Positions 18,261-28,147 of a stretch of DNA of 33,247 nucleotides are shown here, piece by piece. Both the position numbers and the translations under genes were made by a program. Numbering within the stretch: the first letter of the stretch is position 1; each line of letters begins with the position of its first letter. This DNA is from Deltaproteobacteria bacterium. GTDB lineage: Bacteria > Myxococcota_A > UBA9160 > UBA6930. The stretch lies in the NCBI GenBank assembly GCA_019312665.1, contig JAFDCZ010000017.1, forward strand, positions 1 through 33,247, read 5' to 3'. The notes under the pieces are model-generated. The model had not been told where the DNA came from and did no database searches. It worked only from the letters and a program-made list of their open reading frames with translations.

Positions 18261-19042
18261 GGCGTCGTGGTCTCTTCGAGCTCATCCAGTGCGTCGAGCA
18301 CCTTGCTCGTATTGTCCTGCCACGCTTCCGGCTGCACGGCATCCGAGGGCCCGAAGTCCCGGCTGATCGTCGGCTCCTCCTCCCAGCCGAAGCGATAGTT
18401 GGATCCGAGCTTGCCCTGCGCGAGATCGCGGGGCAGCACCTTGATCGCCGCCTCCTCCAGAACGCAGGAGTGCTCGCACATCCCGCATCCCGTGCACGCA
18501 TTGGAATTGACCACCGGAAGGAAGAACGCGTGCTTGCCGGTGCGTTCCTGCGGCCGGAACTCGAGCTGGATGGCCTGGCCGATGAGCGGGCAAGCGCGGT
18601 AGCACACCTCGCAGCGCAGTCCTTGGAACGCGAGACAGGTCTCCTGATCGCTCAGGACGGCGAGCCCCATTCGGGCGTCCTCGATCGCCGTGTCGGGCAC
18701 CAGGGAGCCGCTCGGGCAGGCTGCCACGCAGGGCACATCCGGGCACATGTGGCAGGGGATCTTCCTGGGCTCGAAGGACGGCGTGCCCAGCGATTCCTGG
18801 CCGGCGGTGGCGAGCTCCAGGGTGTCGTACGGACACGCTTCGACGCACTGGCCGCATTTGGTGCAAGTAGCGAGGAACTCGGGCTCCGCGCGGGCACCCG
18901 GCGGGCGGCGCCGGAGGATCGGGCCGCGCTGTCCCTCGACCAGCTGGGCCCACACGGCTCCACCCGTGCCCGCAAGGGCGAGATTGCGCCCGCGGAACGC
19001 GCCCGCAAGGAACTCGCGTCGGCTGAAGCCCGAGTCGCTCAT
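18257..19042 (-). CDS. napG: NapG ferredoxin-type protein
   Basis: Tat-like SRREFLAG, four Cys clusters (CTKCGQCVEACP, CHMCPDVPCVAACP, CEVCYRACP, CTGCGMCEHSC). Confidence 0.92.
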   Translation of the reverse strand: MSDSGFSRREFLAGAFRGRNLALAGTGGAVWAQLVEGQRGPILRRRPPGARAEPEFLATCTKCGQCVEACPYDTLELATAGQESLGTPSFEPRKIPCHMCPDVPCVAACPSGSLVPDTAIEDARMGLAVLSDQETCLAFQGLRCEVCYRACPLIGQAIQLEFRPQERTGKHAFFLPVVNSNACTGCGMCEHSCVLEEAAIKVLPRDLAQGKLGSNYRFGWEEEPTISRDFGPSDAVQPEAWQDNTSKVLDALDELEETTTP

Positions 19043-19044
19043 GT

Positions 19045-21645
19045 TCAGATCTTGCGCACCCTGGCTGCGCACTTCTTGTAGTCGGTCTCTTTCGAGATCG
19101 GGCAGGTGGCATCGAGGGTGAGCTTGTTGATCAGGACGTTCTCATCGAACCAGGGCACGAAGACGAGTCCGCGGGGCGGTCGATTCCTCCCCTGGGTCTC
19201 CACGCGCACCTTGACCTTCCCTCTGCGGGATTCCAGTATGACCTCCTCGTTGCGTGCGACGCCCCGCTCCTTCGCATCTTCGGCGTGCATGAAGCACACC
19301 GCGTAGGGGACGGCGCGGTTGAGTTCTTCCACGCGCTTGGTCATGGAGCCGGAGTGCCAATGCTCGAGTACTCGACCCGTGCAGAGCCAGAGGTCGTACT
19401 CGGCATCCGGGCTCTCGGCCGGCTCGGCGTAGGGTCGGAAGAAGATCTTCGCCTTGCCGGCGAGATCGATCTTCTCTCCCTTCAGGCTGCCCTGAGGAAT
19501 CTTCTTCAGCGCCTTGCCGTAGAAGTTGAACCCCTCACCGGGCTTGACGTAGGGGTCGTAGCCTTCCTTGAACCGCCACTGGGTCTCCCTCCCGTTGACG
19601 ACGGGCCAACGCAAGCCGCGCACCCGATGATAGGTATCGAAATCGGCCAGGTCGTGGCCGTTGCCGAGCCCGAATTGGCGGTACTCCTCCCAGAGAGCCT
19701 TGTGCACGAAGAAGCCGAAGTGCTCGGCCATGTCATTCGGATGGCCCTCGGCGATCGGGTCGGGCCAGGCCACCTTCTTCATCTCGTCCGTGGCGAAGAG
19801 CACCTCATACAGGGTCTGCTCCGGGTCGTATCCCATCGCCTTGGCGCCGGCGAGTACGTCCGGGAGCTTTCCGTCTTCGAAGCCGTCGGCCTTCAGGCCG
19901 GGGATCGGTTGCTCCCCCCAGACTTCCTTCAGCTTGAAGCGCTTCGCGAACTCGAGGATCTGCCAGAGGTCGCCTTCCGCCTCTCCCGGTGCCTTCACCT
20001 GCTGGCGCCAATGCTGGGTGCGACGCTCCGCATTTCCGTAGGCGCCCCACTTCTCGTAGATCATCGCGGTCGGCAGGATCAGGTCCGCCACCTTGGCGGA
20101 TACGGTCGGGTAGCAATCCGACACGACGATGAAGTTGTCGCCTTCGCGCGCGGCACGGATCCACTCGCTGGCGTTGGCGAAATCCTGGAAGGGGTTCGTC
20201 ACCATGGCCCAGAAGAAGCGGACCGTCCCGGCGCGAAGGGCTCGCATCATCGCGACCGCATGGGTTCCCACCTTGGGATTCAGGGTTCCTGCGGGCAGCT
20301 TCCAGAGCTTCTCGGATTTTGCCCGGTGGCCCGGGTTGAAGACCACCATGTCCGAAGGCAGGCGGTGGGCGAAGGTCCCCACTTCTCGGGCCGTGCCGCA
20401 CGCAGACGGCTGGCCCGTGAGCGAGAAGGCGCCAGCGCCTGGCGTCGAAATCTTCCCGGCGAGGAGGTGGATCATGTAGATCTGCTCGTTCACCCAGGTT
20501 CCGCGAGAGTGCTGGTTGAAGCCCATCGTCCAGAAGGAAACGACCTTCCGCTCCGGGTCCGCGTAGAGATCGGCGAGCTCGAGGAGCTCCTCCTTCGGGA
20601 CTCCCGAGAGTTCGCTGACGTACTCGACGGTGTAAGGCTCGAGCTTCTGCTTGAACTCCTCGAACGAGATCGCCCAATGGGCGCCCGCCTTGTTGCGCAT
20701 CGTCTGGCCTTGCTCGCGGGGGTGGTCCGCCGGCAGGCCGTAGCCGATGTCCGTGGGGCCCGTTGCGAAGATGCAATGCTTCTTCACGAAGTCGTGATTG
20801 ACCGCATCCTTCTCGATCATGTGCTTCGCAATGAAGTTCATGATGGCCAGGTCGGTCTGGGGTTTGAAGACGATCTCCAGATCGGCGAGATCGCCACTGC
20901 GATTCCCGAACGTGGTGAGGTTGATCACCTTCGTCTTCTTGTGCGTCAGCTTGCGGTCGGTCACCCGCGACCAGAGGATCGGGTGACACTCGGCCATGTT
21001 GGCCCCCCAGGAGACCACCGCATCCGTCACTTCGATGTCGTCGTAGCAGCCCGGGGGCTCGTCGATGCCGAAGGTCTGGATGAACCCGGCGACCGCGGAA
21101 GCCATGCAGTGGCGTGCGTTCGGGTCGAGGTTGTTGGATCGCACGCCGGCCTTCATGAACTTCGCGGCGGCGTAGCCCTCATCGATCGTGTACTGGCCCG
21201 ATCCGAAGATCGAAACCGACGAGGGGCCGGATTCCTCGTAGGCCTCCTTGAACTTGGCGGCCATCACGTCGAAGGCTTCTTCCCAGCTCACCGGGGTGAA
21301 CTTGCCCTGCTTGTCGTATTTCCCGTCCTTCTTGCGGAGCAGCGGGCGCGTCAAGCGATCCTCGCCGTACATGATCTTGGCGTTGAAGTAGCCCTTGATG
21401 CAGTTGATCCCGCGGTTCACGGGCGATTCCGGGTCGCCCTTGACGGCCACCACACGCCCCTTCTTCGTCGCCATCATGATCCCGCAGCCGACCCCGCAGA
21501 AGCGGCATACGGACTTGTCCCACTTCCACCCCGCTTCCAGTGCCTTGGCTTTCGCCTGAGCCTCTGCCGGCACCAGCATTCCCATGCTGGTCGCCGCGGA
21601 GGCTGCAACTGCGGTCTTCAGAAAACTTCGACGCGTCTGTTCCAT
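19045..21645 (-). CDS. napA: Periplasmic nitrate reductase catalytic subunit NapA
   Basis: Tat signal [12 protein letters not shown], [4Fe-4S] site [39 protein letters not shown], Mo-ligand Cys region [13 protein letters not shown]-terminal [21 protein letters not shown]. Confidence 0.97.
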   Translation of the reverse strand: MEQTRRSFLKTAVAASAATSMGMLVPAEAQAKAKALEAGWKWDKSVCRFCGVGCGIMMATKKGRVVAVKGDPESPVNRGINCIKGYFNAKIMYGEDRLTRPLLRKKDGKYDKQGKFTPVSWEEAFDVMAAKFKEAYEESGPSSVSIFGSGQYTIDEGYAAAKFMKAGVRSNNLDPNARHCMASAVAGFIQTFGIDEPPGCYDDIEVTDAVVSWGANMAECHPILWSRVTDRKLTHKKTKVINLTTFGNRSGDLADLEIVFKPQTDLAIMNFIAKHMIEKDAVNHDFVKKHCIFATGPTDIGYGLPADHPREQGQTMRNKAGAHWAISFEEFKQKLEPYTVEYVSELSGVPKEELLELADLYADPERKVVSFWTMGFNQHSRGTWVNEQIYMIHLLAGKISTPGAGAFSLTGQPSACGTAREVGTFAHRLPSDMVVFNPGHRAKSEKLWKLPAGTLNPKVGTHAVAMMRALRAGTVRFFWAMVTNPFQDFANASEWIRAAREGDNFIVVSDCYPTVSAKVADLILPTAMIYEKWGAYGNAERRTQHWRQQVKAPGEAEGDLWQILEFAKRFKLKEVWGEQPIPGLKADGFEDGKLPDVLAGAKAMGYDPEQTLYEVLFATDEMKKVAWPDPIAEGHPNDMAEHFGFFVHKALWEEYRQFGLGNGHDLADFDTYHRVRGLRWPVVNGRETQWRFKEGYDPYVKPGEGFNFYGKALKKIPQGSLKGEKIDLAGKAKIFFRPYAEPAESPDAEYDLWLCTGRVLEHWHSGSMTKRVEELNRAVPYAVCFMHAEDAKERGVARNEEVILESRRGKVKVRVETQGRNRPPRGLVFVPWFDENVLINKLTLDATCPISKETDYKKCAARVRKI

Positions 21646-21706
21646 GGTGCCCTCTCTCGTCATGCGCGCGGCCGCGAACCGTGCGGCGCTGCGCCCTCGG
21701 ATACAA

Positions 21707-21722
21707 AGCAAGGTTCGCGCCA
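21707..21722 (-). promoter_or_regulatory. Putative sigma-54 (-24/-12) promoter for napA
   Basis: Minus-strand TGGCGCG-AACC-TTGCT, 11 of 12 specified positions of TGGCACG-N4-TTGCW, correct GG-N10-GC spacing, 62 bp upstream of napA ATG. Confidence 0.6.
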
Positions 21723-21830
21723 GCAGAGAGCGATTCTGGAGCCCCCTTGGCCCCAATTTCAGACTTGGTGCGGCGCAGGGCCCCGGCCGATGCGGAAGCA
21801 AGCCTCAGTTGGCTGGAACCTGCCGTCAGC

Positions 21831-22076
21831 TCACTTGCCAGCCTCGTCATCCACGAAATGCTCGACCATCTCGGCGAGAAGGATATGCGGCAGGTTTCGA
21901 AGCTCGAGGATGCGCGCGGTGGCCTCATGCGTGGTCGCGGCTTCGATCGTCGCGATGATTCGTCCTTTTTCGCTCTCTACGTGGTGGACGTCCGCCCATT
22001 CGTGGGCCGCGACGGCGGCCCGGGTCTCGTCGACGTGCTCGGGAAGCGTCGCCACCAGGACGGCTGAAATCATCAT
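21831..22076 (-). CDS. napD: NapD-like chaperone
   Basis: 81 aa; ISAVLVATLPEHVDETRAAVAAHEWADVHHVESEKGRIIATIEAATTHEATARILELRNLPHILLAEMVEHFVDD: NapD-like size and pattern, in nap context; ATGA overlap with upstream gene. Confidence 0.82.
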   Translation of the reverse strand: MMISAVLVATLPEHVDETRAAVAAHEWADVHHVESEKGRIIATIEAATTHEATARILELRNLPHILLAEMVEHFVDDEAGK

Positions 22077-23077
22077 GGCCCAGTCTCCTCCTCAGGGTTC
22101 TCGAGGTTCCAGACCAACAGCCGCGCATCATTGCCGGCGCTGATCAAATTTCTTCCTTCCGACGTGAACGCAAGGGCCTGGATGGGCGCTGTGTGCCCCG
22201 CGAGCTGCCTCAGGATCCGACCGGTGCCGAGTTCGATCAGGCCGATCGCGTGATCCTCGAGCGTTGCGGCCAGCCGCGTCCCTGCCGGGTCGATCGCAAC
22301 GGCGGTGACATAACGATCGCCCTGGTAGAGGGTCCGTGATCTGGGAGGATCGAGCGTAAGATCCCAGTAGAGGATTCGCTTGTCCTTGCTTCCGCTGATG
22401 AGCACTCCATCGTCTGCCCAGCACAGGGCGAAGACGCTGTCCCGATGCCCTTCCAGAACCTGGAGTGTTCGGCCACTTCGTGCGTCCACGACCCGGATGC
22501 GGCTCGAGCGCAGCGCGATCGCCACCCGGCTGCGGTCCGGACTCACCGAGATCGCGTAGATCGGGTCGTAATCGAGCTGCCGGCGGTAGACCTCCTGGCC
22601 CCCATCGGTCTCCACGAGGGCGAGCTCTCCGCGCATGTTTCCGAGCAGCAGATGCCGGTCATCCAGGAACCGGCATGCCAACACGCTACCGGAGGTGGAC
22701 AGGGGAGGAGGCAGCTCCTTGCCATGCCCTTCCGGGTCGAAGAACCACAGCTGTTCGTCAGAGCTGGCGGCTGCTGCACGGAGGCCCCCCGGAGCGACGG
22801 CGACGCAGGAGATCGTGGGCGGGAGATCGCGTCCGGGCCCAGGCAGAAGGGAGAGAGGTGCCTCGAGCTTGGTTCCCTTCCGCCAATCGTAGGCCTCGAC
22901 CCGCCCCGACTGGGTTGCCACGAAGACCCGATCCCCGCGGAGCGCCGCGTCCAGGATCATGTGATCCGCCCGAAAAGCACGACGAGGCGCTTCGGATTCG
23001 TCTTCCTCCGCCCCCGCTGCGCCCGCGAGCCCGGAGAGCGTCAGCACAAGGGCGAGCGCACTCGAGAACGAACTCAC
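22073..23077 (-). CDS. Periplasmic WD40-type beta-propeller protein, NapL-like
   Basis: GTG start at 23077 (GTGA overlap with NrfD gene), signal peptide MSSFSSALALVLTLSGLAGAAGA; WD-repeat-like segments (LQVLEGHRDSVFALCWADDGVLISGSKDKRILYWDL, LRQLAGHTAPIQALAFTSEGRNLISAGNDARLLVWNL). Confidence 0.85.
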   Translation of the reverse strand: MSSFSSALALVLTLSGLAGAAGAEEDESEAPRRAFRADHMILDAALRGDRVFVATQSGRVEAYDWRKGTKLEAPLSLLPGPGRDLPPTISCVAVAPGGLRAAAASSDEQLWFFDPEGHGKELPPPLSTSGSVLACRFLDDRHLLLGNMRGELALVETDGGQEVYRRQLDYDPIYAISVSPDRSRVAIALRSSRIRVVDARSGRTLQVLEGHRDSVFALCWADDGVLISGSKDKRILYWDLTLDPPRSRTLYQGDRYVTAVAIDPAGTRLAATLEDHAIGLIELGTGRILRQLAGHTAPIQALAFTSEGRNLISAGNDARLLVWNLENPEEETGP

Positions 23078-24297
23078 GTCCGCCGATACCCGAACTCCCC
23101 AAGCGTGATGGCGATCGAGATCTTGGCCATGAACGTGAAGCTGAGAAGCCCCACGCCCCAGATGCCTGCACCTACCATGAGCTCGTTCAGGCTCGGGGTG
23201 TAGCGATAGACCTCTCCAATGACATCTGGCGTCAATCCGGGCAACAACAGTCCGAGGCCCTTCTCCACGTACACCCCGGCAACAGCCAGCACGCAGCCAC
23301 AGAGAAGGACGGGAATGCGATTGCGGAAGGCAGGCACGATGAAGATCACGAACGCCGTGACGTTGCACGTCAAGGCGAACAAGGAGTAACCCGCGATGCC
23401 GTAGCCGCCCTCCAAGCTGAACCATTGGAACTGCGCGTGGATGATGTGATGGCTGTGGGAATAGAACTCTTTGAAGACTTCGCAGCCGAGAAGGAAGAGG
23501 TTGATGGCCATCGCGTAGGCCAGGAGCTCGCCGATCTTCCGCAACGCGGCGTCGGAAATCTGGATCGGTCGCACCTTTCGCAGGACCTGGAAGATCAGGA
23601 CCAGCAATGCGGGGCCAGAGCAGAAGGCACTCGCCAGGAAGCGAGGTGCCAGGATGGCCTCATTCCAGAAAGGCCGGGCCTTGAGGCCCATGAAGAGGAA
23701 TGCGGTCACCGTGTGGATGCTGATGGCCAGGGGGATCGACAGGAAGATGATCGGCATGATGAAGGCCGGGTTGTATTTCCGACCCGTGTAGCTCATGAAG
23801 ACGAGATACGTCGCGACGAAGAAGTTGAGGACGAAATAGGCGGAGAGAACGAAGACGTCCCATACGAGCAACGAGTAGGGGAAGTTCGGCGTGCCCACGC
23901 CTGGCATCATGTGCCAGACCATCTCAGGACGCCCGATATCGATCGTGACGAAGAGCATGCACATGATGATGGCGGAGATCGCCAACAGCTCGCCTAGCAA
24001 GGCGACCTCACGAATGGGCCCCCAGTTGTAGATGTAGGCGGGGATGATCAGGATCACCGCTGCCGCGGCCACTCCGACCAGGAACGCAAAGTTGCCGATG
24101 TAGAAGCCCCAGGAAACCGGATCACGCATGTTGGACGTGACCAATCCGAAGCTCAGTTGATTGGAGTACGCCCAGGCTCCGCCCAGGATCATCATCACCA
24201 GCAACGCCAACCAGGCCATGTACCCATGGCTCCCGCGGGTGACGAGGGCCAGGCTCTCCTTGGAGAAATGCCAGAATTCCGCGAGGTATACCTTCAT
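23074..24297 (-). CDS. NrfD/PsrC-family integral membrane quinone-interacting protein
   Basis: 407 aa, about 10 predicted TM segments by eye; WGFYIGNFAFLVGVAAAAVILIIPAYIYNW, LLVWDVFVLSAYFVLNF; downstream of a four-cluster Fe-S protein. Confidence 0.9.
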   Translation of the reverse strand: MKVYLAEFWHFSKESLALVTRGSHGYMAWLALLVMMILGGAWAYSNQLSFGLVTSNMRDPVSWGFYIGNFAFLVGVAAAAVILIIPAYIYNWGPIREVALLGELLAISAIIMCMLFVTIDIGRPEMVWHMMPGVGTPNFPYSLLVWDVFVLSAYFVLNFFVATYLVFMSYTGRKYNPAFIMPIIFLSIPLAISIHTVTAFLFMGLKARPFWNEAILAPRFLASAFCSGPALLVLIFQVLRKVRPIQISDAALRKIGELLAYAMAINLFLLGCEVFKEFYSHSHHIIHAQFQWFSLEGGYGIAGYSLFALTCNVTAFVIFIVPAFRNRIPVLLCGCVLAVAGVYVEKGLGLLLPGLTPDVIGEVYRYTPSLNELMVGAGIWGVGLLSFTFMAKISIAITLGEFGYRRT

Positions 24298-24309
24298 GTC
24301 GGGTTCGCC

Positions 24310-25239
24310 TCAGCCATAGAAGTAGAAGAATTTGGGCCTCGTGTTGAGCTCGGCTTTGAGCACGAAGGTCCGTTTGTTTTTCAGCAGGTAGGAGATCTCG
24401 CTATTCGGGTCGAGAAGGTTTCCGAACTTGCGCGCTCCGACCGGACAAGCCTCATGGCACGCCGGATAGCGTCCATCCCGGACACGCTGGATGCAGAAGC
24501 TGCACTTCTCCACCACCCCGCGTCCGCGCGGCCGGTTGCCGAGCGGATGGATGTTCGTGTTGACCTCGTCCGCAGGAATGTTCGGCTCGGCCCAGTTGAA
24601 ATGTCTCGCGCCGTAGGGACACGCCGCCATGCAGTAGCGGCAGCCGATGCACCAGTCGTAGTCGATCACGACGATGCCGTCGGGCTCTTCCCAGGTTGCG
24701 CCTGTCGGGCAGACGTTGGTGCAGGGCGAGTCCTCGCAATGCTGACAGGCGATCGGGAGGTAGACCATGCCCTCGGCGGGCGCCTGCTCGTGGTCGTAGT
24801 ACGGGTTCCCGTCTTCGAGTTCGAAGCCCCGCACCACGCGTTCGCGCTCGAATTCGAGCACGCGGATCCACTGGATCTCCGGATCGCGGGATTGGTTGTT
24901 CTCCTGGACACAGGCATCGACGCAGCGCCGGCAGCCGATGCAGCGCGAGATGTCGAGGCCGTAGCCGAAGACGACGTTGTCTACAGGGCCTGTGGCCTGT
25001 ACGTCGAAGGGCTTGCCGTACTTCTTCTCGTATTTCCGAGCCAGGCGATCCGTGAGCTCGTCGATTTCCTCGTCGGACATGCTCCGGAAGTTCTTCTGGA
25101 AGAACGTCTCGAAATCGAAGGCCTCGGCGGCGGCAGGCACGCCGGCCGCCGCGCCCACGCCCGCAGCCGTCGTGCGCAGGAACTTCCGCCGGGACGCCCC
25201 CTTGGCATCGAGCTGTTCGTCCCGTTCAGGGTTCTTCAC
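24310..25239 (-). CDS. Tat-exported four-cluster [4Fe-4S] electron-transfer protein (DsrO/HybA/NrfC-like)
   Basis: [12 protein letters not shown] Tat motif; [73 protein letters not shown] start at 25239, 14-nt overlap with upstream gene. Confidence 0.9.
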   Translation of the reverse strand: MKNPERDEQLDAKGASRRKFLRTTAAGVGAAAGVPAAAEAFDFETFFQKNFRSMSDEEIDELTDRLARKYEKKYGKPFDVQATGPVDNVVFGYGLDISRCIGCRRCVDACVQENNQSRDPEIQWIRVLEFERERVVRGFELEDGNPYYDHEQAPAEGMVYLPIACQHCEDSPCTNVCPTGATWEEPDGIVVIDYDWCIGCRYCMAACPYGARHFNWAEPNIPADEVNTNIHPLGNRPRGRGVVEKCSFCIQRVRDGRYPACHEACPVGARKFGNLLDPNSEISYLLKNKRTFVLKAELNTRPKFFYFYG

Positions 25240-25858
25240 GATCGGTTTCCTCCGGCTCGATGCGCGGCTTCCAGGTGATCGAGGAAGGCCGGACCGGAGG
25301 TGGCTTTGGCTCGATCGGTTTGAACACGGGCGAATGCGGATCGTGGCAGGCCACGCAGGTCCAGTACTCCTTGGCCCCCCACCAGTGGCCAGTACGTTTC
25401 CCGTGGACGCCGGCCTTCCACTCCTCGAGACGCTGGCCATGGCATTGGGTGCAGAGCTTCCAGGAGTCCTCGAAGTCCACCAGGGTTCCATTGGAGAGGC
25501 GGAGGTTGTCGCGCTGGTCCGTGTCGTGGCAGCGCAGGCACCAGAGATCGCCGTGTGCGAGCACGGTCTCTTCGTGGTCGTCCTCGAGTTCGCGCGGCGT
25601 CGGGTTGGTCGGCTCGCCTTCGTGACAGTCGTCGCAAGGCATGTACTCGTCGTTCATCTCGGGCGGCGGTAGCAGCACCGGGAGAGGTTCGGGCGGCAGC
25701 GTCCTGCTCGGGTAGGAGCGAGCGGCATCGGGGCCGAGGGCGCAGCGGAGTGAGAGCAGTCCAAGGACCAGGACGACCGCCAATCCCAGGACGACCCAGG
25801 TCGCCAATCCGCCAGGCTGGGATTGATCGCCCACCTCTCCCGGGTCGTCGTCCGCCAT
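25226..25858 (-). CDS. Membrane-anchored tetraheme cytochrome c
   Basis: N-terminal TM helix ([20 protein letters not shown]) and four CxxCH (CDDCH, CLRCH, CTQCH, CVACH). Confidence 0.88.
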   Translation of the reverse strand: MADDDPGEVGDQSQPGGLATWVVLGLAVVLVLGLLSLRCALGPDAARSYPSRTLPPEPLPVLLPPPEMNDEYMPCDDCHEGEPTNPTPRELEDDHEETVLAHGDLWCLRCHDTDQRDNLRLSNGTLVDFEDSWKLCTQCHGQRLEEWKAGVHGKRTGHWWGAKEYWTCVACHDPHSPVFKPIEPKPPPVRPSSITWKPRIEPEETDREEP

Positions 25859-25860
25859 CG

Positions 25861-26466
25861 TCAGTCCGCCTCATCCTCGGCCATCGGGTCGTAACCCTCG
25901 GGGACCGGATGTGCGATTTCTGTGACCGCCTTGTCGTAGTCGAAGCCGCTCTTGGTCCCGTCCGCGAGCGTGTACTTCTCGGGATCCCAGGCCGGGCTCT
26001 CGTCGTTGTGACAGGTCGTGCAGACATCGGCGCTCTGGAGGACCAGGCCCTTTTCCACCGCGACATCACGATCGATCATGATCTTCTTCTTGCGGTAGTC
26101 GGTACCTGCCCCGTGGCAGGCTTCGCACTGCACGCCGTTTTCGATCTTGAACTTCATTCCGAGGCGTTCTGCGGGAACGCCGTATGCCGTGACGTGGCAT
26201 TTCACACAGGCCTCGTCGGTGGTCGGGTCGGCGACACCTGCCTCGTCGGCCCATTCCTTCGCCTGGTCCGAGGAGAGGGTCTTGAAGGCCTTGGCGTGGC
26301 TGGTCTTCTCCCAGGAGCCGTACTGGTTGCCGATCGACTCCTTCTTGTGGCAGGACCGGCACTTCTTCACGCCACCGTATTTGTGCTCACCCGCCGGGCT
26401 GCCTGCGAAGGCTGGCCCGGCGAGGAGCCACATCATGGCGACGGCGATCGTCATCATCCGATGCAT
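25861..26466 (-). CDS. Tetraheme cytochrome c, cytochrome c554-like
   Basis: Signal peptide; KYGGVKKCRSCHKKESIGNQYGSWEKTSHAKAFKTLS...CVKCH...VQCEACHGAGTDY...CTTCH: four CxxCH with cytochrome-c554-type spacing and motifs. Confidence 0.87.
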   Translation of the reverse strand: MHRMMTIAVAMMWLLAGPAFAGSPAGEHKYGGVKKCRSCHKKESIGNQYGSWEKTSHAKAFKTLSSDQAKEWADEAGVADPTTDEACVKCHVTAYGVPAERLGMKFKIENGVQCEACHGAGTDYRKKKIMIDRDVAVEKGLVLQSADVCTTCHNDESPAWDPEKYTLADGTKSGFDYDKAVTEIAHPVPEGYDPMAEDEAD

Positions 26467-26490
26467 GGTTCTCTCGGCTTCCCATCCGGC

Positions 26491-28119
26491 CTAATAGATA
26501 TCGTGCACGGTGTTGTACACGTTCCACTTGCCGGTCGGGGTGACGAGCCAGTCGCCCTTGATCCGCTTGATCTCCTTCAGGGTCTTGTCGTCATAGATGA
26601 TGATCTCGCCCTTTCTGTCCCAAACGGAGGTCCAGACCTCGTTGCCCGCCTTGTTGTACTCGAAGTGGACGATCTTTCCGTGGTCCGCGGCCTTCCAGCA
26701 CTTGGGCCCATCGTCGAAGGCCGCCTTCTTGTAGACGCAGATCTTCTGATTGTCGCCTTCGTCCTTGGCCAGGGTGCTGTCCACCCAGATGTTGTCGCTC
26801 TCCGGATGCGTCTTCAGGAAGAGCCCGGGGCCCATCGTCTCCTGCTCGCGAACCACCTTCCAGGCGTGCTCGGGATGGCCCGCAGGATCGGAGCCGAATA
26901 CAGTGATCTTGCCCTCGCCCAGGTGGGTGGTGGCACTCACGGGGCCGTATTCGGGATCGATCCAGTTGGCGCCGCGGCCCGGATGAGGCTTGATGCCCGT
27001 CTCGAATTTCGTGACGAACTTCTTCTCCTTGGTGTCGATGACGACCATCTGGTCTCGCATGTTGGCTGCGAGCAGCAGGTAGCGCTTGGTCGCGTCCCAG
27101 CCGCCGTCGTGGAGGAACCGCTCCGCTGCGATCTGGGTCATCTTGAGGTTGTCGAGGTCGGAGTAGTCCACCAGCCAGACCATCCCGGTCTCCTTGATGG
27201 CAACGACCCACTCCGAATCCGCGTGAGACGCCACGATCGTCGCCACCCGGGGCTCCGGGTGATACTCGTTCGTGTCATAGGTCGACGAACGCGTGGAGAT
27301 GACCTTCTTAGGCTCCAATGTCTGTCCGTCGAGCACGACCATCTGCGGGGGCCAGTAGCAGCCCACGACGGCGAGAGAATCCTCGAAGTCGCCCTTCGGG
27401 CCCTTGTATTTGGACACGTCGATCGAGCGGGCATCCAGGCACGTGCGCACCGAGGCGACGACCTTGGGTTTGTCCGAGTACAGATCGATCAGGTTGACTA
27501 CGCCGTCGCGGCCGATCGTGTAGAAGTACCGGCCCGTCGCCGAGGCACGGAAGATGTGCACGGCGAACCCGGTATCGAGCACTTCGATGAGCTCCTTGGA
27601 ATCGCCGTCGATGATCGCGCCCTTGCCGGCATCGCGAAGGATGAAGCCGAAGTAGTTCTGGATGTCGCGATCATGCTGCGGCTTCGCCGGCCTCGCGTCG
27701 ACCGGCACGATGATCTTATGACTCTCCTTCATCGCCTTCAGGCCCATCTCAGGCGGAATCGGGGCCGGGTGCTGGACGAATTTTGCCATCAGCGCCGTCT
27801 CGGCCTTCGTCATTTCGCCGGTCCTGCCCCAGCCGGGCATGCCGGCTTCGGTCCCGTCGAAGATCACTTCCTCGAGCTCGATGAGCGTCTTCTTCAGCAT
27901 CTTCTCGTCGCTGATGTTCGGTCCCGTCGCTCCCTTGCGAAGGGCGCCGTGGCAGCCCGAGCATCGATCGAAGTAGATGAACTCAGCCTTCCCGAAGTCC
28001 TCTTCGCTCAGCTGCGGCACGGCTTCGGCGCTCGCGACCTGCGCGCCCAACGGCACCCATGCCATCAGGAGCAGGCAGCCCAATGCGTTCGACCACCAGT
28101 TGGAATGGATTCGGCTCAT
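26491..28119 (-). CDS. nirS: Cytochrome cd1 nitrite reductase NirS
   Basis: Heme-c domain CSGCHG; d1 domain motifs YHPEPRVATIVASHADSEWVVAIKETG, FLHDGGWD, HPGRGANW, TTHLGEGKI, C-terminus WLVTPTGKWNVYNTVHDIY. Confidence 0.96.
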   Translation of the reverse strand: MSRIHSNWWSNALGCLLLMAWVPLGAQVASAEAVPQLSEEDFGKAEFIYFDRCSGCHGALRKGATGPNISDEKMLKKTLIELEEVIFDGTEAGMPGWGRTGEMTKAETALMAKFVQHPAPIPPEMGLKAMKESHKIIVPVDARPAKPQHDRDIQNYFGFILRDAGKGAIIDGDSKELIEVLDTGFAVHIFRASATGRYFYTIGRDGVVNLIDLYSDKPKVVASVRTCLDARSIDVSKYKGPKGDFEDSLAVVGCYWPPQMVVLDGQTLEPKKVISTRSSTYDTNEYHPEPRVATIVASHADSEWVVAIKETGMVWLVDYSDLDNLKMTQIAAERFLHDGGWDATKRYLLLAANMRDQMVVIDTKEKKFVTKFETGIKPHPGRGANWIDPEYGPVSATTHLGEGKITVFGSDPAGHPEHAWKVVREQETMGPGLFLKTHPESDNIWVDSTLAKDEGDNQKICVYKKAAFDDGPKCWKAADHGKIVHFEYNKAGNEVWTSVWDRKGEIIIYDDKTLKEIKRIKGDWLVTPTGKWNVYNTVHDIY

Positions 28120-28147
28120 GATCTAGGTCTCCCTGGTTCAGTGGGTT

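Noticed and set aside
19285-22143. 952-aa plus-strand ORF antisense to napA/napD
   Set aside because: Shadow ORF of a high-GC coding region; low-complexity composition without domain motifs, opposite an unambiguous napA.
26491-28119. Alternative annotation of this gene as NirN or NirF
   Set aside because: C-terminus PTGKWNVYNT, HPGRGAN and ASH/THLG motifs match NirS; the other d1-domain genes lack these.
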